Origin: Thecamonas trahens ATCC 50062
Lineage: Eukaryota > Apusozoa > Apusomonadida > Apusomonadidae
Direction of reading: 5' to 3'
DNA: 64,000 nucleotides
Assembly: GCF_000142905.1 (NCBI RefSeq)
Contig: NW_013657633.1
Coordinates: 107,154-171,153 of the forward strand
The notes beneath the pieces were generated by a model. It worked only from the letters and a program-made list of their open reading frames with translations. It had not been told where the DNA came from and did not search any database. Both the position numbers and the translations under genes were made by a program. Below are positions 52,986 through 61,830 of the stretch, piece after piece (position 1 is the stretch's first letter; each line of letters opens with the position of its first letter).

Positions 52986-53257
52986 TGAGCGAGGGAGAGA
53001 GGGGGATGGAGATGGATGTGATCGAGGTGGGGGAGGAGGAAGGAAAGGGTTTTGATTTGGAGGAGTATGTGGCGGAGATGTGGCGGAGCAGGGGGCAGGG
53101 GAGGAGCTGGTGATGATGGGGGGAAGGGAGGCGATTGGGGGCGAGGAGACACCGATCAAGACCTTGATCAAACTCATTGTCACCTAAAGTCAAGTATGTC
53201 CATGTCCACCATCGCGGAAGTGAGGGACCCCACCCCCGCCCTCTCCCCCCTGCCCAC

Positions 53258-53569
53258 NNNNNNNNNNNNNNNNNNNNNNNNNNNNNNNNNNNNNNNNNNN
53301 NNNNNNNNNNNNNNNNNNNNNNNNNNNNNNNNNNNNNNNNNNNNNNNNNNNNNNNNNNNNNNNNNNNNNNNNNNNNNNNNNNNNNNNNNNNNNNNNNNNN
53401 NNNNNNNNNNNNNNNNNNNNNNNNNNNNNNNNNNNNNNNNNNNNNNNNNNNNNNNNNNNNNNNNNNNNNNNNNNNNNNNNNNNNNNNNNNNNNNNNNNNN
53501 NNNNNNNNNNNNNNNNNNNNNNNNNNNNNNNNNNNNNNNNNNNNNNNNNNNNNNNNNNNNNNNNNNNNN
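53258..53569. other. Assembly gap (312 N)
   Basis: 312 Ns, the largest gap in the window, lie 144 bp upstream of TRIP4, between C-rich flanks. Confidence 0.95.
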
Positions 53570-53712
53570 CCAACCCCCCAAACCATTCCATTCGATTCGA
53601 ATCATATGCCAGTCGCCAAGCCAGTCACCCTCCCCTCCCCTCCCCTCCACCCCCCCTCCCCCCGGAAAAACCCTCCCCCCTCCTGCCCACCTCACCCTCT
53701 CCAACAGCTGGC

Positions 53713-55578
53713 ATGCCACGTCGCGGAGGTAAACGGAGCAAGCTCAAGGTGATCAATCCCAAGAAGCGGACCAAGGCGAGCGTGCTGGACAATGACGAGC
53801 TCTCGACGACTCCGCTAAGCGACTGGCTGCCGTCGGCTCTGGCAGACTTGCTGGGCTTTGATCCTGGGCCAGAGCTCCCTGGCTACCTGGCCGAGTTTAG
53901 CGACAAAGAGGCCATTGCTGCTTATCTGGCTGCTCTTATTGACGTCTCACCCTCCGATCCGCGCATCGATGCCTTTGCAAACAGCCTCATGGCCCGTATC
54001 ACCATCAAGTCCGCTGCATCGTCGTCGGCTGACCATGCGCCCGCGGGTGGCAACCCGGCGCAGAGTGGCGGGGTGGCTGCGGGTGGCGAGATGGCTGCGA
54101 GTGGCGAGATGGCTGCACGTACCGACGCAGCTGCACGTACCGACAAGCCGCAAGCGGCGACAACGCTGAGTCTTGACTCAAAGAACGCAGCATCGTCGCA
54201 GTACAGCAGGAAGAAGGGCTCAGTCCGTGGTGGGCTCGAGCTGCTGCGGCAGCTGCCAGCGCATTTGCGGACGGCGTCGGGCGCGTGCGGATGCCAGGCC
54301 CGGGTCCACGGACTTCTTGCCAACTGTCTCAAGTGCGGCAAGATCGTATGCGAGGCCGAGGGCTGGGGCCCGTGCGCACACTGCGGCGAGGCCGTCGGCT
54401 CGCGCGGGCAGATCAAGCGCGACTCGAACAAGGTGCGTCGAAGGGTGGCCCGGGCTGAGGCTGAGCGCGCCGAAGCGCTCAAGGCTGCTCAGGCCCGGAC
54501 GGCCAAGCTGCTCCAGCAAGAGCGCGAGTACGCGGTCCGCAACAAGATCATCGACGACCAGGCCGACTACTTCCAAACCTCCAACGTGTGGCTCTCGCCG
54601 GCTGAGCGCGCCGCAGTGACCAAGCGTGCTGCGGCGGTCGAGGATGCCAAGATTGAGGCCCGCGACCGGACCAAGATGCGGACCACCATCACCTTTGACC
54701 TCGCTGGGCGCAGGGTCCTGGTCACCAACCCGGGCGCGTCGGCGCGGGTCCCGGCAGCCGAGAGTGAGATCCACGACCCGCGCGCGCTGCGGCCGGTTGA
54801 GGAGACTGCGCCGCACGGCAACGTTGAGCTCCTCTCGTACGCTGGTACATACCGCAACCCAACACTCTCCAGGCCACCACCCATGTTTGTGGCTCCCGAC
54901 TACCGCGACAAGCTCAAGGCCGCCGCACGCGACGCCGTCGCTGAACAGCAACGCGCTCGGCGACATGGCGTCCTGCAGCACGACGACTACTTTCCCATTC
55001 CCATGGTGGCCGGCAACCCGAACCTGCTCCCGCCGCCGGTCGAGCCCGAAGAGGCGGCCAAGGCTGCCGCCATCGCCGCCGCCAACTCGCCATTTGCGCG
55101 CACCAAGGCCGAAAAGGACCGCGGCATGGCGCTCTCGATGCACCAGCCGTGGGCCTCGCTCCTTGTCGCCGGCATCAAGCGGGTGGAGGGCCGGACGTGG
55201 CGCTCAGACTTTCGCGGGCGGCTCTGGATCGCCTCAACTGTCCGCGAGCCGACCGACGAAGACATCGCCGAGGTCGAGGGCCAGTACGTCGGTTCGACCG
55301 ACATTCCGTTTCCGGCCTCGTACCCGACCGCAGCCCTCCTCGGTTGCGTCACCGTCACCGACGTTCTCTCCCACGACGAGTACGTGGCGTCGGCGTCCGA
55401 CGAGGTGCGCGAAGACAACTCGTCGCCGTATGTCTTTGTGTGCGCCAACCCGCGCCTCCTCACCGTCCCAATCGCCATCTCGGGCGACCACAAGATCTGG
55501 AAGCTCGACGCGCACTCACACGCCGCCGCCCTGGCCAATCTTGAAGACGACGACGGCGACGGCGGGAGTGACGACTGA
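53713..55578 (+). CDS. TRIP4: Activating signal cointegrator 1 (TRIP4)
   Basis: A subunit of the ASC-1 complex, a transcription coactivator that in animals also acts in ribosome rescue. The protein is 621 residues. An acidic helical region at 30-95 (WLPSALADLLGFDPGPELPG) precedes a Gly/Ala-rich linker with repeats (GGEMAASGEMAARTDAAART). The C2HC5 zinc finger at about 191-226 carries CGCQARVHGLLANCLKCGKI, then CEAEGWGPCAHCG. A basic helix follows. A C-terminal ASCH domain (about 471-600) starts LSMHQPWASLLVAGIKRVEG and contains RLWIAST and ALLGCVTVTDVL. The order zinc finger then ASCH is the family signature. The tail is Asp-rich. The gene has no introns, and its start lies after a C-rich leader. 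Confidence 0.93.
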   Translation: MPRRGGKRSKLKVINPKKRTKASVLDNDELSTTPLSDWLPSALADLLGFDPGPELPGYLAEFSDKEAIAAYLAALIDVSPSDPRIDAFANSLMARITIKSAASSSADHAPAGGNPAQSGGVAAGGEMAASGEMAARTDAAARTDKPQAATTLSLDSKNAASSQYSRKKGSVRGGLELLRQLPAHLRTASGACGCQARVHGLLANCLKCGKIVCEAEGWGPCAHCGEAVGSRGQIKRDSNKVRRRVARAEAERAEALKAAQARTAKLLQQEREYAVRNKIIDDQADYFQTSNVWLSPAERAAVTKRAAAVEDAKIEARDRTKMRTTITFDLAGRRVLVTNPGASARVPAAESEIHDPRALRPVEETAPHGNVELLSYAGTYRNPTLSRPPPMFVAPDYRDKLKAAARDAVAEQQRARRHGVLQHDDYFPIPMVAGNPNLLPPPVEPEEAAKAAAIAAANSPFARTKAEKDRGMALSMHQPWASLLVAGIKRVEGRTWRSDFRGRLWIASTVREPTDEDIAEVEGQYVGSTDIPFPASYPTAALLGCVTVTDVLSHDEYVASASDEVREDNSSPYVFVCANPRLLTVPIAISGDHKIWKLDAHSHAAALANLEDDDGDGGSDD

Positions 55579-55640
55579 GCTACTGGGCAATGCGATGCAT
55601 AAAGGTACATTTAGAGCATGGATGGGCAAGGTTCGGAACA

Positions 55641-58127
55641 TCAGAACAGGCTCCGAGCAAGGCCGTCATCGGCGCCCTCGGTCGCGACCGGCGTGGCGGT
55701 CTTGCTCGCGAGCCGGGCCGAGCGGCGCGAGGGCGTGACCGGCTCTTCAGCCGCAGCCGACCGTGACCGCGACCGCGTCGTCCGCGAACGCGTCTGTGAC
55801 CGCGACCGTGTCTGCGACCGCGATCGCGTCTGTGACCGCGACCGCGACCGCGGGCGCGACGACGGCGAGTCAACGTCGCTGTCGACCGCCTCATCATCAT
55901 CGGCCGCCTCGCCGTTGTGTGCGTGCTGGTCGGCGTCGCTACCCACCGGCACGACACGGGTCTGCGACCGCGACCGTGACCGCGTAACACGCGCGGGCGG
56001 CAGCGAGGGCTTGGCCTCAGCCTCCTCGGCCTCCTCGGCCTCGTCAGCCGCGTCGGCCTCGTCGCTGAGCGGAGCCATGACCGGCGCTGGCGAGCCCTTG
56101 GCAAAGAGCGGCGAGACGACGTTGTACTCTTTGACCTCGGTGAGGGTGCGGGCAAAGGAGACGGCCTTCTTGCTTGTGGTCACCGCCCGATGGTGCCGCT
56201 TGGTCATCGGCGTCACGGTGCCGGCCACCGGTAGGTCACCGACCTCCAGATTGGGGTTGGGCGCGTACGCGTAGCCAGTGTCGGCAAGCGTGGCCGACGT
56301 GACTGGGCGCTTGTGGGCCGACTTTGTGGCGCGAGTCGAGCGGCGCGCGGGGGTGAGGACCATGCCGTCGCCGAGATGCGAGGGGGCACGGACCGGCGTC
56401 ATGATCACAACCGAGGTACGTGCCGTTGCGTCGGGGGAGGAAAAGCCAACACCGCCAGTCGCCCGCTCAGAGCGCGGCTGATGCCGCTTGATGGCTGCCG
56501 TCAGCGGCGAGTCATCGCCGGCGCCGGCAGCCTCGGCCCGACGCGCAGCCGCCGTGCTGGGCGTCTGCGGCTTCTTGGTCAGCGAAGCGTGGAACGACCG
56601 GGAGAGGACTAGGGCTGGTGGCGAGGCAAGCGGATCCGACTCGGCCTCGTCAAGCGCGGCCGGTGCAGGCAGCGCGTCGGGCGACGGCGGAAGCGCTGTC
56701 GCGGCCTCGAGCTCGGCCATCGACTCGGCAACCTCGATCGTGTCCGCGGCAATCTGCGAAATAGCCTGTGCAAGCTTGGTAAACTTGCGCGGAGTGACCG
56801 GCATCGACATGGTTGTCGACGCCGTCGCCGCCGCGAGCTTGGCCTGGTGGGCGCGCCCGCAGAATGCCTGCAGTCCAGCCTGAAGCTCGGCGTCGGGCTT
56901 GGCACACGCCTCGAGCGCGGCCTCGTACGTTGCAATGACCGCGTCGTACGAGCCACGCGCCTCGTGCAGCTTGGCGTACTGGATCCAGTACCGCGCCTCG
57001 CCGTGAAGCGAGCTCGAGATCTCGTCCTGGAACAGCCGCAGCGCCGCGTCGTAGTCGCCGTTCTTAGTCGCCGTCATGGCGTTGGCCAAAAGCTTGTCGT
57101 CCGACAGCGGGCCGACGTGCATGATGACTGCATCCTTCTTGTGCAGAGGCGCAAAGCCACGGTGCTTACCGACCGAGTTGGTAACGTCCGACAGCGCGCG
57201 CTTCACCACCGATCCGCCTGGCTGGGTCGGGCCGCGACGCTGGGGCGTCGACTCGCTGGACGCAGAAGTTGCAGTCACAGCAGCCACAGCCGCAGCTGCA
57301 GGAGGCGCGGGCGCAGGCGATAGCGCAGGCGTGGGGGCCGAGGCAGGCGTGGCCTCTGCCGCCGGCTTGGTAGAGAGCTCGTCCGCAAAGGTCGGGATGT
57401 GCATGCGAGAGGGGGTCGGCGGCGCACGAGCGACTGGAGCAGCACGCGCCGCCGGGGCACGAGTAGCCGGGCGCGCCGGCTTGCGCGACATGCCAAAGGT
57501 AGTTGGCACATGGCCAGCGGGGGCGAGGTCATCGGCAGCAGGCGCCCGCTTGTTGCGGCGCGCCTCGCGCGGCTGCGAGATGCGAGCGCCAAGCGAGCGG
57601 CTGGCATCAAAGACCGGCTGGCGCATGGGCGTGACAGCGCCGGCGACCAAGCCACCATTACGATCAGCGAGCGGCGAGAGGGCGGCAGCGGGCGCCTTTC
57701 TTGCCGATTTGGTCGCCTGCAGGCCACCACCGCCAGCCCGCCTCTGCTTCTTGGCAGACTCGGTAAGCGCCTTGAGCGCTTCTGTTCGCTTCCGCAGCTC
57801 GTTTGTCCGCTTCATGCGCGCCTTACTGTGGCCACCAGACCATGAGGCGTACCATGAACGGGGGGGGGGGAGGGGGGGGGGGCGAGCGGGCGAAGGAGCA
57901 AAAGTTTGAATGAATTTGGGTGAGGAATACGGCGCCAAAACAGGGGAGCATACAGGCGGGTGTATCCAGAGGGATAGGAAAGATGGGGGAGAGTAGAGGT
58001 ACACAAGGGAACAGTGGGAGTGTGTACATGATACATACCGCTTCTCGGCCTCCTCGGCCTTCTTCTTCGCTCGGGCCAGCTTCCACTGCTCGAGCTGCTC
58101 CCGGCGGGAGAGTGCCGCCGTCTCCAT
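55641..58127 (-). CDS. CKAP2/CKAP2L-like mitotic microtubule-associated protein, two exons
   Basis: A candidate spindle-associated protein. Exon 1 is 58127-58039 (29 codons plus two bases) and exon 2 is 57825-55641. The donor is CG|GTATGT and the acceptor GGCCACAG|T; splicing gives EEAEKRKARMKRTNELRKR. The total is 757 residues. The N-terminal RREQLEQWKLARAKKK recalls the RRKQLEEW motif of CKAP2L. A C-terminal-like domain (RYWIQYAKLHEARGSYDAVI then ATYEAALEACAKPDAELQ) matches the YWIxxAKL ... YExAI ... P-x-x-EL pattern of CKAP2. Several TP-R-RR-S motifs (SPRRSARLAS, VLTPARRSTR) and an Arg-Ser/Gln-Thr repeat resemble CDK-site and basic tubulin-binding segments. The 213-bp intron is a multiple of three with no stop in frame. 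A TPR/HAT-type protein is the main alternative. Confidence 0.7.
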   Translation of the reverse strand: METAALSRREQLEQWKLARAKKKAEEAEKRYVSCTHSHCSLVYLYSPPSFLSLWIHPPVCSPVLAPYSSPKFIQTFAPSPARPPPLPPPRSWYASWSGGHSKARMKRTNELRKRTEALKALTESAKKQRRAGGGGLQATKSARKAPAAALSPLADRNGGLVAGAVTPMRQPVFDASRSLGARISQPREARRNKRAPAADDLAPAGHVPTTFGMSRKPARPATRAPAARAAPVARAPPTPSRMHIPTFADELSTKPAAEATPASAPTPALSPAPAPPAAAAVAAVTATSASSESTPQRRGPTQPGGSVVKRALSDVTNSVGKHRGFAPLHKKDAVIMHVGPLSDDKLLANAMTATKNGDYDAALRLFQDEISSSLHGEARYWIQYAKLHEARGSYDAVIATYEAALEACAKPDAELQAGLQAFCGRAHQAKLAAATASTTMSMPVTPRKFTKLAQAISQIAADTIEVAESMAELEAATALPPSPDALPAPAALDEAESDPLASPPALVLSRSFHASLTKKPQTPSTAAARRAEAAGAGDDSPLTAAIKRHQPRSERATGGVGFSSPDATARTSVVIMTPVRAPSHLGDGMVLTPARRSTRATKSAHKRPVTSATLADTGYAYAPNPNLEVGDLPVAGTVTPMTKRHHRAVTTSKKAVSFARTLTEVKEYNVVSPLFAKGSPAPVMAPLSDEADAADEAEEAEEAEAKPSLPPARVTRSRSRSQTRVVPVGSDADQHAHNGEAADDDEAVDSDVDSPSSRPRSRSRSQTRSRSQTRSRSQTRSRTTRSRSRSAAAEEPVTPSRRSARLASKTATPVATEGADDGLARSLF
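55771..55855 (+). repeat. Coding repeats for RSRSQT in the CKAP2-like gene
   Basis: Tandem GACCGCGACCG-type units encode SRSQTRSRSQTRSRSQT on the minus strand. They give misleading open frames in other frames. Confidence 0.75.
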
Positions 58128-58628
58128 GGTCGTTTGATCAAGTCGAGTGGTGTGTGTGGACAGAATACGGGGGGGGGGTTGCAGGCGGCACAAGGGACAG
58201 TCATAGCAATTCCAGAAAAGGCTGGCTGGCCCAATGTTGAACGGACAATTCCTGCTGTACATGTTGGACAACACGGTTGTTCGACATTGAGACGACGATG
58301 TGTTGAACGATGTCAATCAACTCGGTTGGATCAGCATCTCCCAGCTGTTTGGAGGCCAACAATAGCGCCGTGTTGACCGTAAGGCTCATGCCCGTCAGGC
58401 CTCATGCCCATCACAGCTCATCCCAGCTAGGGCCGGCATCGTCCCCAACCACGGGGTAGGACCAAACCTGCACCAGAAAGGTCTCCATCGTCAACGTGTA
58501 TGGATTCTGGGAGTTGGGCGGCGAGTGTTTATCGATCGCCACGCCAATGACGAGTGTGGGCGTGATCACAGGGACAGACCGCGAGCATGAGGAGTGTGGA
58601 AGGGATAAGGGTGGAGATAGGGGGGATG

Positions 58629-58862
58629 CTACTGTTTGAACAAGATCTGGGTCCCGTGCTGCGTAGTCGGCAGCCAGCGGCCGTCCTCAAACTGGACCCA
58701 GCCTGGATGGTCATCCGACTCCTTGCCCTTGAGCAGAGCGCCATTCCGCGGCCAGTCCGCGTCAGACGAAGTAGCCGACATCTCGGGCTTGGTGCGGTAG
58801 AACATACCCGTGCATCCGTTTGCAGACGCGTCCACCTTCCATGTCTCCATTCCGTCGGCCAT
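58629..58862 (-). CDS. Small SH3-like protein, 77 residues
   Basis: A short intact frame from ATG 58862 (MADGMETWKVDASANGCTGM) that ends at LFKQ. The centre reads YRTKPEMSATSSDADWPRNG, then ALLKGKESDDHPGWVQFEDG and RWLPTTQHGTQIL. The Asp-Trp-Pro-Arg-Asn-Gly turn, the Gly-Trp-Val strand and the Trp-Leu-Pro end resemble small SH3-like modules found in other marine protist proteins; this is from memory and not precise. A complete ORF in a clear upstream context supports it as a gene: the sense strand just before the ATG is a CAGGACCAGGACCAGGATCAG-type tract. Codon third positions are less biased than those of its neighbours. The role is unknown. Confidence 0.5.
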   Translation of the reverse strand: MADGMETWKVDASANGCTGMFYRTKPEMSATSSDADWPRNGALLKGKESDDHPGWVQFEDGRWLPTTQHGTQILFKQ

Positions 58863-59089
58863 GATGCTGATCCTGGTCCTGGTCCTGGTCCTGATCCTGG
58901 TGCTGCCTGTCGGTCTGCCCACCGCCCACTCCCACACACACCACACCAAACCCCGCACATACACACACACCACACACACACCACACACACACCAAGCACA
59001 ACCGCATGCACGTACATCCGTCAGTCGGTAGCCAGAGCGCGCCTCCTTCCTCCACCCCCCACGTCCTGCGCACGCTCCCTCGACAACCA

Positions 59090-59090
<1 letters not shown>

Positions 59091-59135
<45 letters not shown>
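59091..59135 (+). repeat. (CA)22 microsatellite
   Basis: A CA-dinucleotide run lies between the small SH3-like gene and the LRR gene, followed by a poly-C stretch (59156-59164) and C/A-rich leaders. Confidence 0.9.
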
Positions 59136-59138
<3 letters not shown>

Positions 59139-59363
59139 CATGCATGTACTACCTCCCCCCCCCCCTGCCCCTTCCCTCCCTTCCACATACCAAGACAAGA
59201 GATAGCGAACACCCATGTCCGTCTGACGCCATCACCCCAGTCGGCGACCAGCGCCAGGTCTTGACGGCTTTTTCCTGTTTGGTGACATGTTCACCGCAAA
59301 CACGACCGCGATCGCGATCAGGCACCTCCCCACCACGCCTCACACACCCTCACCCAGTCCACC

Positions 59364-61807
59364 ATGGGCAACAAGACCCTGTTCCAGCTGCTCATCTTCC
59401 TCCGCCATCCATATGCAATATCCACCGAGACCGTGGCCTCGGTAGCCTTGCCTCCGCTCACATACTCGGCCAACGGCTACCGGGCGGTGACAAGGCTGGG
59501 TGGGCGGAGCGTGTCGTGGTGGGCCGTCGACGCCGTCCTCACCGCCCACGCGCCGGTAATCGTCTACGCAGCGTATCTGTACTCGGACGACTTTGTGGTC
59601 CTGGACGAGCTCCATCTTCCTCTGCTCCATGCTGATGCACCGGCCTGCTACGCCTATGATGCCCTCGCTCTCGTTCCCTCGCCGGCCTGCTCCTCACCGA
59701 ACGCCCTTCGCACCGCTGCCGTCGCTGCTGCTCCTCCTCACGCTTCGCCGCTGGCATGGGAGACCATCCACGCTGATGACGGCAGCTGGCGGCTAGTGTG
59801 TGCCTGCCCAAACCATGGCGCTGGCTGGTACCGCGTCCGCTCGGGCCACACCGACGACGTGGTGGTCTCGATTGCTCCGCCCGCTCTGGCCCTGCTCTCG
59901 CTCGATCCCGACGAGTCTGTCCCCGACGACGTACACCTCCACGCCTATGCGCTCATGGCCACAGGCTTGGTGGCCCGTGTCGAGCTTGTTTATCGCAACA
60001 CTCCGGTCGTCGTCTCGGTCCCACATCTTGCGCCAGACGGCGCGCTCCGCGTCGTTCTCCACAATGCATCGACATGGCGCAACCTGGCCAATGCCGAGGC
60101 CGCCCTCCCCTACGCCCGCCTCTCCGCCAAGCTCGCCCTCGAGATCCCGCTCTTTAATCTCCCACTCCGCTCACATGACTTTGTCGACTGGTGCCATCGC
60201 CCGAAGAGGCCCGCTTGTCTCCCCTCACTTGCTCACCTCGCAGCCGCGGCCGCCGTGCCGAACCTGGCAAGCTTTCCCGACGCACAGCTCGCCGCGGCGC
60301 CTCTCGAGGTCCGCGCCGTTCTCCTTGATCACGCCGTACAGTTTATGGCCGAACTTGGAGCTGCCTTTGGCCCGCTTGTCCTCTCGCCGCGCGCACTCCT
60401 CGCCGTTCTGGTCAGCCTCGCGCCGCCGAACCAGTTCTCGCTCGCGTACTGGGCCTGGCTCCCCGCAGCCATTCCTCGAGCGCAGATCTTGCACACCTAT
60501 CTGTTTGACGTGCTCGGCATTGGCATGCCTAATAGGCCAGCATCGCTGAAAGTGCTCTCCCTGGCCGGCGGCGAGCCTGTTGTCCCGCGTGATGACAGTG
60601 CCATTGCCGCCGGCGACGCCGCCTGGGCCTATCCGCTCGGCGAGTCATCGGAGCTGGCCGACGTCATGCCGTCAGGCGTCTCGCCGTTCAGCGGCGCCTC
60701 GTCGTGTGCGCTGAGCCTCGATGACGTCGTTTCCCAGGCCATGGCCGTCTCGGACCTTTGCTCGCCGCTGGCCACCCTTGGCCTTGTCTCACTCGACCTC
60801 TCGCACTGCACCGATGTGAGCGGTGCGACGCTCGCGGCAGTCGTCGGCGAGGTGGTTTGCGGCGGTGTGCTCCGCAGCCTTGCCATTGCCGGTTGCGTCC
60901 ATCTCTCGCTTGACGAGCTGGCGGCGCTCCTTGACGCTGCCAGCACGGCCGAGTTGACCAGCCTCGACGTGTCGGCCCTGTCGCCCGAGCTCCAAGCCAC
61001 GGCCTGCACGACTGTTTGCCGCAGCATGACCTCGCTGCAGCAACTGGCTCTCCGCGAGTACACTGCACTCCCGCCCGGCGCTGCAGCCGATTTGGGGGCT
61101 GCCTTTGACACTGTCTCTGGCTTTGACCTCAACATCAGCGGCTCGTCCAGCCTTAATCTGCTTGATCTCGGCTCGCCGGTGCCATGGGGTGTAGTCCGCG
61201 CCAGTGGCACCGCCCCCATAGACCTTGCCGACCTGCTCGACGTCTTGTCCGCCGCAACCGTCATCTCCGTGAGTGTCTCCGGATGTGCCCGCGCACTGAG
61301 CGCGCCACGGCCGGCTCCCCTCACCGACCTCGATCTTTGCAGCTGCTACCATGAGCTGATGTCGGAGATGGAAGGCGAGGTCATGCTCGATGCCCTGATT
61401 CCGCTCCTCACTTCTTCTCTGCTCTCTCTCCACCTCCCGTCATGGGCACCGGTCGACGATGCGTTTCTGGCAGCCCTCAGCGAGTCTGCAACATCACTGG
61501 CTGCGTTCACTGCCCACAACGTCGGGCGGCAAGTGGCGCTGCCGTCGCCGAGTGGATGGACCGGGCCCACGCTCTAGCTTCGGTCTGTCTTCACGGGCTC
61601 AAGGGTGATGACCAAGGCGGCGCGCTGGCCGAGGTTCTGGACGCAGTCCGCGGATTCGACGCCGACCGTGCAAGCGTGGGGCGAGCGCTGGAGTCTGTTG
61701 TCCTCCGTGTCGGCTCGGCGGACGATGTGGTTCTTCCGCCCGATGCACTGGGCGGCACCGAGGTCGACGGCTTGGACGCGGTGCGGTGCGTGGTGATCCG
61801 AGTGTGA
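59364..61807 (+). CDS. LRR-like hypothetical protein, one -1 frameshift
   Basis: A protein of about 814 residues if one missing base is restored near 61535, where the sequence GGCGCTGCC would read VAAAVAEWMDRAHAL. The unrepaired frame stops at 61577. The remaining 230 bp keep a strong G/C third-position bias in the next frame and end at 61807. The N-terminal half (1-340) is a beta-rich domain of unknown type starting MGNKTLFQLLIFLRHPY. The second half has leucine-rich repeat patterns (LGLVSLDLSHCTDVSGATLA, LRSLAIAGCVHLSLDELAAL, LTSLDVSALSPEL), with AMN1/F-box-LRR-like spacing. No F-box is evident. The stop is 23 bp from the converging kinase gene. Confidence 0.6.
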
Positions 61808-61830
61808 GAGGAGAGCAGGTGTCTTTAGCT

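Noticed and set aside
58201-58389. 62-residue minus-strand peptide upstream of the CKAP2-like gene
   Set aside because: It looks helical, but third-position bias is weak and no homology is recognised; it could equally be a leader segment.
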